Of a DNA stretch of 36,280 nt, positions 15,123-23,975 are shown piece after piece (the stretch's first letter is position 1; each line of letters begins with the position of its first letter). The DNA lies in the NCBI GenBank assembly GCA_945883695.1, contig CAMCYK010000036.1, positions 1 to 36,280 on the forward strand, read 5' to 3'. The notes beneath the pieces are model-generated. The model was not told the origin of the DNA, did no database searches, and was given only the letters and a program-made list of their open reading frames with translations. Origin of the DNA: Akkermansia muciniphila (GTDB taxonomy: Bacteria > Verrucomicrobiota > Verrucomicrobiia > Verrucomicrobiales > Akkermansiaceae). The translations under genes were made by a program, and so were the position numbers.

Positions 15123-17210
15123 TTATCTCGCTTTGCTATTAGAAAGAAGTGGCCATATGTAAAGCGTCGGAATCGATGGATGCCTTCCCTCGATATAGGG
15201 CCGCCTGACCCTGTCTAAATAATATAAGCCATCAGGGTAGGCGCTAGGCGGACCATATTTTTCAACCGCAGTATCCCAAGACCTCCATGGTCCGGGGATG
15301 TACGGGTTCGGAGGGGCCGGAGGCTGCGGAGGATTGGGATTTTCCTGAATCGAGGATGCTTTCTGATAAAGCCAGCACACGCCCCAGTGAATGGCAGTGG
15401 GCGCAGGCGTTTCATTCGCGGTAGGATAGGACAGCATCCGAGTAGAGCCATTAGCAACGTCTACCTCCCTCAAAGCTTTGCCGGCACTAGGGAATTTGTC
15501 GTATGGCGGAACGTTTTTAAATGTATCAAGCACATGATCACCAGCATTTCCAATTGTCATGATATCGGTCGCATCAGTTATTCCGAGTTCGCTTTCCGTC
15601 ATGCCAATCGCCTTCAATCTGTCCACGCTGTCCACTTGATGCTGATACACAGCCCCCCAGTGATCTGCCGCATTTACAAAAGCTTGATCGTGCTGATTTA
15701 GATCATGAGTAGAATGCGATGCCAAGTTTGCGTATTTCCGAATTCGATTTGCCACAGAAATTTCCTGAGAAGCCACATCAATCTTCTCATCCGCGCTCTT
15801 CACCCTGACCTTAAAGCCACCTGACTTGTTCACGATGACCTTGAACGTTTCTATTCCTCCCTTGGCCTGGGGCAGTTTGATGTCGTAGGGCCCGTCCCGG
15901 TGGTTGCCGCCCTCGTTGACACCAACGGTTTCCGGATCGTCTTCGGCTAGGCTTAACGGGATGACGTTGGTGCCGTCGATCCTTCCAAAATCATACATTT
16001 GAACACTTCCTCGATCACCAAGTGTCTCGAACTTGATGTCCTCCGTCTCCAAGTCGATTGTTAGATCCCAGTCCGTTCCCAAGAAAGTCGGCACCGTGAT
16101 CTTGAGGTCGGCAATCTCATCACGCAGCAAGGCGTTGGCACCGGGATTCACCGCGGTTCCGAGTTCGACACCATCCTGATCCCGCTCCTTTTCGATATGC
16201 GTGATCTCGAACTTGATCGGCAAAAAGCCCACCATGACCGCACTCGCCGCGATCGAATCCCCGATATTCGTCACGGACAAATCGATGTCGACCACCAGCG
16301 GTTCATTGGGAGGTGCTTGAAAGGTGCGGTAGGTTTCAACGTGGGTTGGCGAAAAGTTAAACAGCGCCCGGTTGGCCGCTTCCGCCTGCTGCAATTGCAC
16401 GTGCCGTGAATTGATGTTGATCTCGCCGCTGATGGAATCTCCCACCGTTGGTTGAACCGACCAAGACAGGATGTCATTGTACTCGGACTGGCTTACCGTA
16501 AAGACGGGGTATTCCTGGCTTGCCATCGCGACCACGACAATCCGGGCCTGACCGGCGGGAATCACGATGGTGCGGTTGCGAGCCATCGGCTGATCCTCTT
16601 CCAAGTCGCCGACCACGATGAACCATTCGGCTTCGGGAGTGTTGCTAGAATTGTTTGGATCATAGCCCTGATCCACTTCTCCCCCGTCGGTGATACCGTC
16701 ATTGTCGCTGTCCTCGTCCCAAGGATTCGAATCGTTCTGATATTCCTCGGCATTGGTCAGGCCGTCGCCGTCGAGATCTCCCTCCGACCCGTCTACGCCA
16801 GTGGGATTGAGGGGATTGAAGCCGTTCTCAATTTCCCAGCCATTCGGCATGCCATCGCCATCGGCATCCCAGAATTCCAAGGAAATACCCGACGGAGGCA
16901 CGGCATCGATGTATTGCAGCCGGGCGAAACCGCGCGGAGCGTCGCCGCCGAATTCGTAGCTGATCAGCCCGTCGTTGCCCGCTTCGATCACCGGTGCCCA
17001 TGTCCATTTCCGGAGCGGGTCGGAGGCATCGGACACTTGAATGAAGTAAGTCCGTCCTTGGTAGCCAAACCACTCGATGACCGTTTCGCCTTCAATCCGG
17101 TGCGCTTCGGTGGATTGCACCGGGAGCTGGGCGTGAAGTCCCGAAGGCAGACCGAGCCAAGCCGCGGCAATGCATCCATAAATGGAGGCGGGGAACAGGC
17201 GGCGCTTCAT
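15123..17210 (-). CDS. Large secreted protein with DxDxDG calcium-binding repeats
   Basis: 695 residues from the ATG at 17210, which overlaps the previous stop as ATGA. An N-terminal signal peptide (KRRLFPASIYGCIAAAWLGL) is followed by a beta-rich domain (VIEWFGYQGRTYFIQVSDAS). Three thrombospondin type-3-like motifs come next at about residues 126-190: DADGDGMPNGWE, DLDGDGLTNAEE and DSDNDGITDGGE, which bind calcium. After a long beta-rich middle part, the C-terminal 190 or so residues change character, being helical with HSTHDLNQHDQAF and a Pro-rich stretch NPPQPPAPPNPY. The DNA becomes more AT-rich over roughly 15123-15850, so the C-terminal end may be an exchanged module. No catalytic motif is recognised. 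Confidence 0.75.
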   Translation of the reverse strand: MKRRLFPASIYGCIAAAWLGLPSGLHAQLPVQSTEAHRIEGETVIEWFGYQGRTYFIQVSDASDPLRKWTWAPVIEAGNDGLISYEFGGDAPRGFARLQYIDAVPPSGISLEFWDADGDGMPNGWEIENGFNPLNPTGVDGSEGDLDGDGLTNAEEYQNDSNPWDEDSDNDGITDGGEVDQGYDPNNSSNTPEAEWFIVVGDLEEDQPMARNRTIVIPAGQARIVVVAMASQEYPVFTVSQSEYNDILSWSVQPTVGDSISGEININSRHVQLQQAEAANRALFNFSPTHVETYRTFQAPPNEPLVVDIDLSVTNIGDSIAASAVMVGFLPIKFEITHIEKERDQDGVELGTAVNPGANALLRDEIADLKITVPTFLGTDWDLTIDLETEDIKFETLGDRGSVQMYDFGRIDGTNVIPLSLAEDDPETVGVNEGGNHRDGPYDIKLPQAKGGIETFKVIVNKSGGFKVRVKSADEKIDVASQEISVANRIRKYANLASHSTHDLNQHDQAFVNAADHWGAVYQHQVDSVDRLKAIGMTESELGITDATDIMTIGNAGDHVLDTFKNVPPYDKFPSAGKALREVDVANGSTRMLSYPTANETPAPTAIHWGVCWLYQKASSIQENPNPPQPPAPPNPYIPGPWRSWDTAVEKYGPPSAYPDGLYYLDRVRRPYIEGRHPSIPTLYIWPLLSNSKAR

Positions 17211-18034
17211 CGGGCACCTCCTTCCGGTTGCAGGTAGCGGCTGCCGCGGTGCGGGCGTAGCCAGAAGGTGCGCTGTGCCGGTTCCGGCGGAGGCGGGTTG
17301 GCTTCGCGCCACGCTTGGGCGTCGGCGAGATTTCTCTTCACCGCAGCATCCGCAGCCAGAAGCTGTTGCTTTTCGACAGCATAGAGATCCATGAGCGCCG
17401 TGAAGGGTGCCATGCCAGTGGCATCGGCCGTATTGCCTTGGATTACCTGCCAGGCTTCGGCCGCCACCCCGGGCAGCTCCGGTGCTTTACGCCCCCAACG
17501 CTCGAAAACCTTCGTCGGCAGATGGTGGTGCATCAACACGAGATGATGGGGAACGTTCTTGTGAGTGAAGTTCGTTACCGTGGCGAAGAGGCTGAAATCG
17601 AGACCGACCACAGCCTCGTAACGGATTTCCGGCTGCGCCGGGTGCGACCAATTAACGACGCTGACCCGGTGGTCATAAACTGTCGCTCCCATCTGGAGGA
17701 AAACGATCTTCGGCTGGCGGGCGGCGAAAGCTTCCCGGGCCGCGATTTCCTCCGGCGTCAGCGGCTGCGGTGCAACCGGACGGGGGATGTCGGGCAGCGA
17801 TGAGGGTTCGCCGCGCAGGACGGTGATGCGCTTCCCATCGATCTGGCGGGTGACGGCACTCTCGACCCGCATTGCCGGGATTTCCTTCGGCGGCACCGGC
17901 TCGGGCGGGACGAACTCACCAATGACGATGGGAGCGTCGAGACGGGTTGGCGATGCGGGAACCGGCGAAGGTTCCTCCGAAATGGCGTGCTGGGCGGAGA
18001 CGAAGAGACAGAGCAGCGGAAAGGAGAGCCTCAT
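17207..18034 (-). CDS. Exported protein, first clear gene of the unknown operon
   Basis: 275 residues with a signal peptide (MRLSFPLLCLFVSAQHAISE) and a Pro-rich N-terminal region (about 20-100) with LTPEEIAAREAFAARQPKI. A globular part contains VFLQMGATVYDHRVSVVNWS and VTNFTHKNVPHHLVLMHHHL with a histidine cluster, then a helical, Pro-terminated C-terminus. No family is recognised. Its stop overlaps the start of the secreted TSP3-repeat protein (17210-17207), so the two are co-translated. This suggests a joint role at the cell surface. Confidence 0.7.
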   Translation of the reverse strand: MRLSFPLLCLFVSAQHAISEEPSPVPASPTRLDAPIVIGEFVPPEPVPPKEIPAMRVESAVTRQIDGKRITVLRGEPSSLPDIPRPVAPQPLTPEEIAAREAFAARQPKIVFLQMGATVYDHRVSVVNWSHPAQPEIRYEAVVGLDFSLFATVTNFTHKNVPHHLVLMHHHLPTKVFERWGRKAPELPGVAAEAWQVIQGNTADATGMAPFTALMDLYAVEKQQLLAADAAVKRNLADAQAWREANPPPPEPAQRTFWLRPHRGSRYLQPEGGAR

Positions 18035-18292
18035 GAGCGGGGACAGGATTCAGAGAAGTCCTTCCTGGTGGACGGGGAGTGGATAAGTCGCACAAGGACG
18101 ACCGCGATGGCCTTTAGCCGTTCCCCGAAGGTGGCGGCCTGGACATACGCCACCGCCTCCCCGGCCGTTTGGTCGGTTTGGCGGCATCGTTTGCGGTCGA
18201 TGCCGACCGCCTTGTGTGCGAGGTTATTCAGACCTCATCCGCCGGGGCGGACGCGGGCATCCCAAGTCAGGGGGCCTGGAGCAACAAGCAAA

Positions 18293-18802
18293 TTATGTCC
18301 GCTCCCGCGCACCCCACCGGATCTCCCCAAGGGATCCCATCGCGGCGTCAATCGCGAGCCACGCTGATTCAAGGAACGCCAGAGCGGCCCCCGTGCCCAT
18401 GGTGGCCGGCGGCATAACGCGATGGCGCGCCAACTCCTCCAGGTGCCGCCGTGCGAACGGGAATAACCTCGCGCCTTCCGGTCCACCGGCGGCGATGCCG
18501 ACATACCCGGTCGCGGCATCAATCGCCGCCCGCAGCGGTTCCCTGGCGGCGTACATTCCCTGCCGCAGTTCGCTTTCCAGCCGGGCCTGGCGGATCCGGT
18601 GCGTGGTGGAGTATCCGATGGCGGATTGCTCCTCCCTGAGCCGCCGCCGCTCGTCGGGATAGGGCGTGGCGGCGATAAGCCCCGGCAGGTCGTTGGCACG
18701 CGCCAGCGTGACCGACAGGGCACCCAGTTGTCCGGGAATCGCGGCAAGGCGCTCCACCGTCTGGCGGAACGCCTCGATTTGGGCGTCGTACGGGCTGTTC
18801 AC
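18293..18802 (-). CDS. Helical protein of the integrative element, unknown
   Basis: 169 residues, mostly alpha-helical and rich in Ala, Arg and Glu (AQIEAFRQTVERLAAIPGQL near the start). No catalytic motif, signal peptide or membrane span is seen. It begins 22 bases after the stop of the next upstream gene on the same strand, so the two form a transcriptional pair. It is the last gene before the exported-protein operon. Confidence 0.55.
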   Translation of the reverse strand: MNSPYDAQIEAFRQTVERLAAIPGQLGALSVTLARANDLPGLIAATPYPDERRRLREEQSAIGYSTTHRIRQARLESELRQGMYAAREPLRAAIDAATGYVGIAAGGPEGARLFPFARRHLEELARHRVMPPATMGTGAALAFLESAWLAIDAAMGSLGEIRWGARERT

Positions 18803-18823
18803 GGCGGCGGCGCGGGTTCGGGC

Positions 18824-19462
18824 TCAGCCCTTGGCGAGAACTTTGCGGAAGGCCTCGCAGGCGGCGGTCATGCGCTTCCGTTCGTCATGGAGTTCGGGGA
18901 GACGGACAAGAAGGGCGTCCGTGATTTCCAATGAGGAGCGAAGTCCCTTGGCGGGGCCGTAGGGGTCGCCGCTGACAACGCCCACCACGCGACCGGCATC
19001 GCGGAGCATCTTGTAAAGCTCATCCGCAAGGACGGCGGGTGCGAGCGCTTTGAGAACCACCCTGTTGGCATTATCCCGCTTGGAATTGTCCTCCTCGGGT
19101 TGAAGCGACAGCAGCAGCTCGCGAAAAGGCTGCGTCGCGGCTTCCGAGAGGTCATTCAGCAGCGCCTCGATGGCGCTCATGACCTCAAAGTGGGCGAACT
19201 CCGCATCCTTGACGATAGCGGCCAGTTCATCACGCAGCCGAGGCTCGCGCAGTCGTTTGACGGTGACGGTTTCCTCGGCCTGCCTCAGGTCGGCAATGAG
19301 AGGATGAACTTGCGCTTCGTCGCCGCATTCAGCGATCCGAGCCTTGATCGTGTCGAGGTTGCGGATGGCGGTGTCGAGGGTGGCAAGTTCGGAATGAAGC
19401 GCCCCAGCCCTTTGAACGAGGGAACGGAACGCGTCGAGTTTTGGAGTCAATTGGTTGAGCAT
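18824..19462 (-). CDS. Coiled-coil protein of the integrative element, unknown
   Basis: 212 residues with extended helical heptad-like regions (LDAFRSLVQRAGALHSELAT, then IADLRQAEETVTVKRLREPR), lacking motifs of known enzymes. The ATG at 19462 is preceded by a short GACACC...GTGTC dyad in an otherwise gene-free gap of 36 bases. It is followed at 22 bases by the helical 169-residue gene. A structural or regulatory role is possible but cannot be read. Confidence 0.55.
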   Translation of the reverse strand: MLNQLTPKLDAFRSLVQRAGALHSELATLDTAIRNLDTIKARIAECGDEAQVHPLIADLRQAEETVTVKRLREPRLRDELAAIVKDAEFAHFEVMSAIEALLNDLSEAATQPFRELLLSLQPEEDNSKRDNANRVVLKALAPAVLADELYKMLRDAGRVVGVVSGDPYGPAKGLRSSLEITDALLVRLPELHDERKRMTAACEAFRKVLAKG

Positions 19463-19498
19463 GACACCAATGGTGCCGTGTCAACGATTTGTCGGATT

Positions 19499-19999
19499 TT
19501 ACTTCCGCCAGCCTTCCCGGCGGGCGCGGGTTTTGACCGAATTGGGCGAGAGCGCGAACTTCTCGGCGGTCTTGCGGATGCAGCGGCATTCTTCCCAGAA
19601 GGCGCGGGCCTCGGCCCAGAGGTCGTCGCCGAAGCCGGGATTCCCCGGCTTGCCCTCGCTGGCGACGGGTGCCGGTTTGGCCATGGTCGGCGGACCTGCC
19701 TCGGATGGCGTCAGCTCCTCCTCTGCCGCGTCGGCGGATGGGGCGGGATGTCCGACCTCAGACTCAGGCGGGCTGGCGGTGAGCGGCACGATGCCCCCGG
19801 TGGCGAGGATCTCCGCCACGATCTCACGAATCAGCGGCACCGGGATTTCGGTGATGGTGAAGACCAGTCCGTTGAGATTCTTGCGGCCGAGGGTTTCCTT
19901 GAGGAACTTCAGCGCGCCGCCACGGGTGCGGCCTTGATAGCGGCCCTCGAAAAGCGGGGCGTCCTTGTCGTCGCAGGCGATCCAATAGAGTTTGTCCAT
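19499..19999 (-). CDS. Protein with C-terminal HTH-like segment, element-encoded
   Basis: 166 residues from the ATG at 19999 (MDKLYWIACDDKDAPLFEGR). A GTG at 20041 overlapping the DUF2786 stop would add 14 residues. The N-terminal half (about 1-75) is a compact alpha/beta region, the middle is a Pro/Glu/Ala-rich linker, and the C-terminus (CIRKTAEKFALSPNSVKTRA) looks like a helix-turn-helix, suggesting DNA binding. It follows the DUF2786 gene directly. Function unknown. Confidence 0.6.
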   Translation of the reverse strand: MDKLYWIACDDKDAPLFEGRYQGRTRGGALKFLKETLGRKNLNGLVFTITEIPVPLIREIVAEILATGGIVPLTASPPESEVGHPAPSADAAEEELTPSEAGPPTMAKPAPVASEGKPGNPGFGDDLWAEARAFWEECRCIRKTAEKFALSPNSVKTRARREGWRK

Positions 20000-20037
20000 G
20001 GTTTCAGGTGGTTGGTGGTTGCTTGGGGGAGAAGGGT

Positions 20038-20760
20038 TCACTCGGGCAGCGGGCGGTTGATCTGGATGGTCCGGCCCTTGGTCTCACCGGCGAAGTAGCT
20101 GCCCGAATCCACGCGGCGGGCGCGTGTGGTTCGGCTGCGGAGTCGGCCGTAGTGTTCCTCGACGAAGCGGGTGATGGCCGCGGTCTGATCGACGACCACC
20201 AGCCCGTAGGCCTGCCGCTGGTCGTCGCCGTAGGATTGCTCGGTGCGATCCTTGGCCGCCTTGAGCTCGGCGTTCAGTCCGTCCCGCAGACCCCGGTAGT
20301 AGGACGCCTTGTCGGGGTTGGTCCGCGTCCGCTTGAACTCGTTCCAACAGCGGAAGAAAGTCTGCCGCAGGTAGTTGAAGGCGTAGATCGCGAAGTCGAT
20401 GTCGGCGGGGGCCCCGATGATGTCGACCGCCGTGCCCCGGCCGCCGGACATCAGGATCGTCTTCACGTTGAAATGCGACTGGAGCAGCGAGAGGATCATC
20501 AGGTCGGCCGGGTTGAGGGTCTTCGGCAGGTCGAGGTTGCCCTTGTCCACCGTGAACGACCCGCCGCCGGATTCGCCGCGTTCCATGCGGAGCAGCGCCG
20601 AGTCGATGTTGTGGCGGGTCATGAGTTCCTGCGCCTTGGAGAGCGCCACCTTGGCCTCGTTCTCGGTGGCACCGCGTGACGTGTCGGCCAGTCGGAGCAG
20701 TTTGCGGATCTTGTCGAGGATTTCGGATTGGGTTTTCGGTTTGTTAGGTTCGTCTGTCAT
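20038..20760 (-). CDS. DUF2786-domain protein
   Basis: 240 residues from the ATG at 20760 (MTDEPNKPKTQSEILDKIRK); the frame is open further upstream, but that part lacks protein character. The N-terminal segment KIRKLLRLADTSRGATENEA followed by ALSKAQELMTRHNI is the DUF2786 signature. The remainder includes VDIIGAPADIDFAIYAFNYL and an Arg-rich C-terminus. These proteins are common in phages, plasmids and integrative elements; their biochemical role is not established. It is divergently transcribed from the small plus-strand gene at 20878, with a shared promoter region of about 117 bases. Confidence 0.8.
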   Translation of the reverse strand: MTDEPNKPKTQSEILDKIRKLLRLADTSRGATENEAKVALSKAQELMTRHNIDSALLRMERGESGGGSFTVDKGNLDLPKTLNPADLMILSLLQSHFNVKTILMSGGRGTAVDIIGAPADIDFAIYAFNYLRQTFFRCWNEFKRTRTNPDKASYYRGLRDGLNAELKAAKDRTEQSYGDDQRQAYGLVVVDQTAAITRFVEEHYGRLRSRTTRARRVDSGSYFAGETKGRTIQINRPLPE

Positions 20761-20877
20761 GGCATCCCTCATCTGCCAGTCTGATCGGTTGTGTCCATGG
20801 CTTTCGTTGTCTTTTTGTCCCTGAAATAGAACCACTTAGACATGAACATCGGGTGCCGCTCTGGCAGAGGCGCGACC

Positions 20878-21159
20878 ATGGCATACCACCTCATGGAACC
20901 ACGCTTCCCGCTCGGGAAGACCTACGCGACACCCGGCGTCCTGGCACTCGGCATCGACCTCAACAGCTACCTGCATCGGCACCACTGCGGCGACTGGGGC
21001 GACGGACTCTGCGCCGAAGACAAGGCGGCCAATGAGCGGTCGCTCAAGGAGGGAACGCGACTCCTGAGCTGCTACCGGATCGGCGGCGATGACCGCATCT
21101 ACATCATCACCGAATGGGACCGGTCGGCGACGACGATCCTGCTGCCCGAGGAATACTGA
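20878..21159 (+). CDS. Small conserved plasmid/element-type protein
   Basis: 93 residues from the ATG at 20878, preceded by a GAGG box; an upstream ATG at 20842 would add 12 residues. The sequence has FPLGKTYATPGVLALGIDLN, HHCGDWGD, KEGTRLLSCYRI, IYIITEWDR and TTILLPEEY. It matches a small family I remember from plasmids and integrative elements, usually annotated as plasmid-related protein. Its role is unknown. It is the only plus-strand gene of the element and converges on the gene at 21173. Confidence 0.75.
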   Translation: MAYHLMEPRFPLGKTYATPGVLALGIDLNSYLHRHHCGDWGDGLCAEDKAANERSLKEGTRLLSCYRIGGDDRIYIITEWDRSATTILLPEEY

Positions 21160-21172
21160 GCCGGCCCGCCGG

Positions 21173-21538
21173 TCAGTGCGTGTAGGAGTAGTTCCACTGA
21201 GACTTCTCGGTCTTCGGGTCGGGTGACGGTATCAGCGTCAGCAGAACCGAGCGCCAGTTTTCCCCATGCGATGCACAGAAGGCGTGGAGGTCCTCCAGCC
21301 CCTGGCCCAATGCCGGGGACGGATCCTGCACCTCGCCGTCCCCCTTCATGTCGAAGATCCGGACGCTGACCGACCGCAGTCGGCCGAAAACATCAAAGTT
21401 AGCCGTAGCCTCCATCGCAGGCATGCTCCATTCCGGGCCGTGAGACCGCACGCATTCCCTGAAGCGGTCGGCGACCACATTTTTCAGCGGTTCCCTGCGC
21501 TCGAACTTTTCCAGAGATGTTACCTGCCACGGCATCAT
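21173..21538 (-). CDS. Small protein of the element, unknown
   Basis: 121 or 122 residues from adjacent ATGs at 21538 and 21535. It contains VADRFRECVRSHGPEW, FDVFGRLRSVSVRIFD and ENWRSVLLTLIPSPDP, and ends SQWNYSYTH. The size and the alpha/beta pattern with a C-terminal aromatic-rich strand loosely recall small immunity-type proteins, but this is not a confident match. It lies downstream of the iteron-like array on the same strand as the replication gene. Confidence 0.5.
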   Translation of the reverse strand: MMPWQVTSLEKFERREPLKNVVADRFRECVRSHGPEWSMPAMEATANFDVFGRLRSVSVRIFDMKGDGEVQDPSPALGQGLEDLHAFCASHGENWRSVLLTLIPSPDPKTEKSQWNYSYTH

Positions 21539-22202
21539 AGTTGCATCTGAGTAGTGGCTGCGCAGTTTCCTGGCAAGGACGGAACTGTGACGGGAAATCG
21601 CGGTCGCAAGTGGCACTCCAGCGACCTGTCGAGTGGTGGGAAGTCCTGCCACCGTCTTCCCGCTTTCCGGTTCCCGATCACCCGTCCGCCGATCCCCGCG
21701 AAACGCTTGTTCGACCGGGTTTCCCGCCTGTCAGCCGTCACCGGCCGGACAGCCCGTTATGTGGGAAGTCGCGATGGCACATTGCACGGGAAATGGACAC
21801 CGGTGGGAACGTCCCTGAAAGCAGTTCACTTCCCAAGTAGACTTCCTAACGCACCGTGCCGCATGGTGACGCAGGAATCCGCAGGGCTGCCGGTTTGAAT
21901 CAAGTTCCGCATCGGTTCCTCGCCTTGGAACTCGGAACAAAGTCGGGCAATATCCCTTTTTTCCCCTGCGGAATCCCTGTCGCAGGTTGCCGGTTCCATT
22001 GAGTTCCGCATGGGTTCCCGGGCATGGAACCTGGAATCCCGGAGTCGGCTGCACCTGGGTCTTGGGTCTTTGATTCTTCAAGGTCTGATCATCTAGTTCC
22101 GAGTTCCCCCTTATAAAGGGGGGAACTCGGAACTCGATGGGATGACGGGTTCGGAACTCGATGGAACTTTTTGGAACTCGGAACTCGATGCGCCCGGAAC
22201 AC
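21539..22202. repeat. Iteron-like array (GGAACTC heptamers) beside the replication gene, candidate origin
   Basis: No gene is supported in this 664-base stretch. The heptamer GGAACTC occurs in direct orientation at 21927, 22122, 22129, 22153, 22173 and 22180, and in reverse at 22001 and 22101, with several near copies (GGAACT at 22163, GGAAC at 21934 and 22196). Two pairs are in exact tandem and followed by GATG. A perfect 16-bp inverted repeat (22095-22110 and 22119-22134) surrounds an AT loop TTATAAAG. Repeats of this kind beside a primase/helicase gene suit a replication origin or a binding array for its initiator. Confidence 0.65.
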
Positions 22203-23966
22203 TCATGCGGACTTTTTGCCGAGACGGTAAGTGCATGACGCCACGAGGCTGAAGAAGTGGCTCTTGCCTTCCTTGGAACGGATGATCCGGCGACCCAGTT
22301 CCAGCATCTCGATACCCTTGTCCACGGTCTGCGACTTGCCGAGTTTCCGCAGCTCGGTTCTGGATACGCTGCCGTTGTTCGCTTCGAGGAGAGCCACGAT
22401 CTTGGCCATGATTCCGGCGACCTTGGAATCCTCGCCACGGCCCTCGGGCAAACGGTAGGTGACGAGCGTCCGGTTATTCTCGGCCGGGGTGAAGTGGACT
22501 TCGACCACCGGCTTGCCCTTGACGCCGACACCGCCGTTGCGGTCCTTGGCAACCGTCAGGAGCACCGCGCCGGCCTGCCCTGGCGAGTAGGCTTCGATCA
22601 GGCTGAGAGCGTAGGACACGCCGTCATAGCGGCCCATTTTCGCACCGGAGCCGCGGGACCACAGGCCACGGTCTTCCCAGCTTTTCGTCACGTGGTCGGA
22701 GATCAGGATGGCGGCACCGGACTTCTCGGCGAACGGCCGAACCAGTTCCTGCATGAACTGGAGGACATCTTCGGCCTTGTCCTCGTTCTTGCCAGCGGCG
22801 GCCATGCACTCGGCCATGCCGTCGATCACGACCAGTTCAGGACGGTGGACCGCCGCCCAACGCTGAGCGGACCGAATCTCGCCGGGGTTCGAGTCGTTGA
22901 GGTAATGGCAGCGGTGGATCAAGTCGTCGGGTTCGGCACCCAGTTGCAGGGAACGCCGGGTGAAGCCCGCGGGGACATCTTCCGGGTCGATGTAAAGGAC
23001 CGTGCCGCCGGACCGCATGACCGTGTTGCTGAGCGCGATGGCGACGTTGCTCTTGCCGGTTCCGGGTTCCCCGTGGATCTCGTTGATCCGGCCCGCATAG
23101 AGCATGCCGCTGCGAATCCCGACATCCGCCACGGTCGGCAGCTCCGGTTGGCAGCCGTTCTCGATGAACTCGCGCAAGTCGATGAACGAAGGCATGCCCG
23201 CGCCGGCTTGCTCCCCTTCCCACTGGTCCCACGACGGCGCGCCGAGATTCGTGGCGAGCAGCGACTGGCGCCGGACTTCGCCGTCGACGGTGCGCCGGCC
23301 ATCCGGACAACGGGACAACCGCGACGGGTTGCGGTTCTGCTGGTCCAGGTTCATCGACTCGAAGTGCTTCCAGACGATGGCGACACGGCGCTCGTATTCC
23401 CTGGCGTCCGGGGCATCGACCCGGATCAAGGCGTGGAGGCTCTTGTTGCCCGAGTCGATCAGCGCGCTGACCGGCATCCCGCTTTCGACGATCACCCGAT
23501 GCTGGTCGGCTTTCGGGATCGGCTTGCCTTCGCTGTCCCGGTCGAACTCGACCAGCACATGCCGGAAGGCGGTCACATCGTCGTTCTTCGCACCGCCCTT
23601 GGTCATCGGGTTAATCCGGAAGAACAAGCCGAGCTTCGTGGTGAACATGCGGTCGATGCCGCCCTTGGCCTCGACCCGCGCCAGCCATTCCGCCGCCGTC
23701 ATGGTCGTGCCGCGACGGGGCTTGATCTCGCCGCTCTCGTCCTCGGCCGCCTGGGCGACGGCGACGAACTCGTCCGGACGGAAGCACGCGGCCAGAAGCT
23801 GCGGGAATCCGCCGGCAATGGCCTCAGGAGGGACGGTGACGGGTCGTGGCGGCGGGCGGGAGGTCTGACCTGCGGACGCATCGCCCGACGTATCACGGGC
23901 CGCGTCCGATGCGTCTGCTGCGCTCAGGCCATCGGCAGCGGCCACCGGTGATTTGTATTTGGCCAT
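22203..23966 (-). CDS. Primase-like / RecA-like helicase replication protein
   Basis: 587 residues. After a low-complexity N-terminus (1-45), an archaeo-eukaryotic primase-like region shows HVLVEFDRDSEG (near 136-147), SGNKSLHALIRVDA (172-185) and NPSRLSRCPDGRR (213-225). This combination is typical of primase modules of phages and plasmids. The second half is a RecA-fold ATPase: Walker A HGEPGTGKSNVAIAL (near 298-312), Walker B LVVIDGMAE, then ILISDHVTKSWEDRGLWSRG. The last 70 residues look like a winged helix (IVALLEANNGSVSRTELRKL). It probably primes and unwinds the element's own DNA at the adjacent repeat array. Confidence 0.82.
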   Translation of the reverse strand: MAKYKSPVAAADGLSAADASDAARDTSGDASAGQTSRPPPRPVTVPPEAIAGGFPQLLAACFRPDEFVAVAQAAEDESGEIKPRRGTTMTAAEWLARVEAKGGIDRMFTTKLGLFFRINPMTKGGAKNDDVTAFRHVLVEFDRDSEGKPIPKADQHRVIVESGMPVSALIDSGNKSLHALIRVDAPDAREYERRVAIVWKHFESMNLDQQNRNPSRLSRCPDGRRTVDGEVRRQSLLATNLGAPSWDQWEGEQAGAGMPSFIDLREFIENGCQPELPTVADVGIRSGMLYAGRINEIHGEPGTGKSNVAIALSNTVMRSGGTVLYIDPEDVPAGFTRRSLQLGAEPDDLIHRCHYLNDSNPGEIRSAQRWAAVHRPELVVIDGMAECMAAAGKNEDKAEDVLQFMQELVRPFAEKSGAAILISDHVTKSWEDRGLWSRGSGAKMGRYDGVSYALSLIEAYSPGQAGAVLLTVAKDRNGGVGVKGKPVVEVHFTPAENNRTLVTYRLPEGRGEDSKVAGIMAKIVALLEANNGSVSRTELRKLGKSQTVDKGIEMLELGRRIIRSKEGKSHFFSLVASCTYRLGKKSA

Positions 23967-23975
23967 CGGTGGGTC

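Noticed and set aside
18035..18292. 67-codon minus-strand frame ending in an ATGA overlap with the first exported-protein gene
   Set aside because: There is no ATG, TTG or well-placed GTG start, and only the last 40 codons follow a possible GTG. It is too weak to call, though it could be a remnant.
21173..21538. Idea that this small gene is an immunity protein of a toxin
   Set aside because: Only a loose size and pattern resemblance is visible, and no toxin gene is adjacent.
22257..23951. 564-codon plus-strand frame opposite the primase-helicase
   Set aside because: The minus strand has Walker A and B and primase motifs in order; the plus-strand frame has none.
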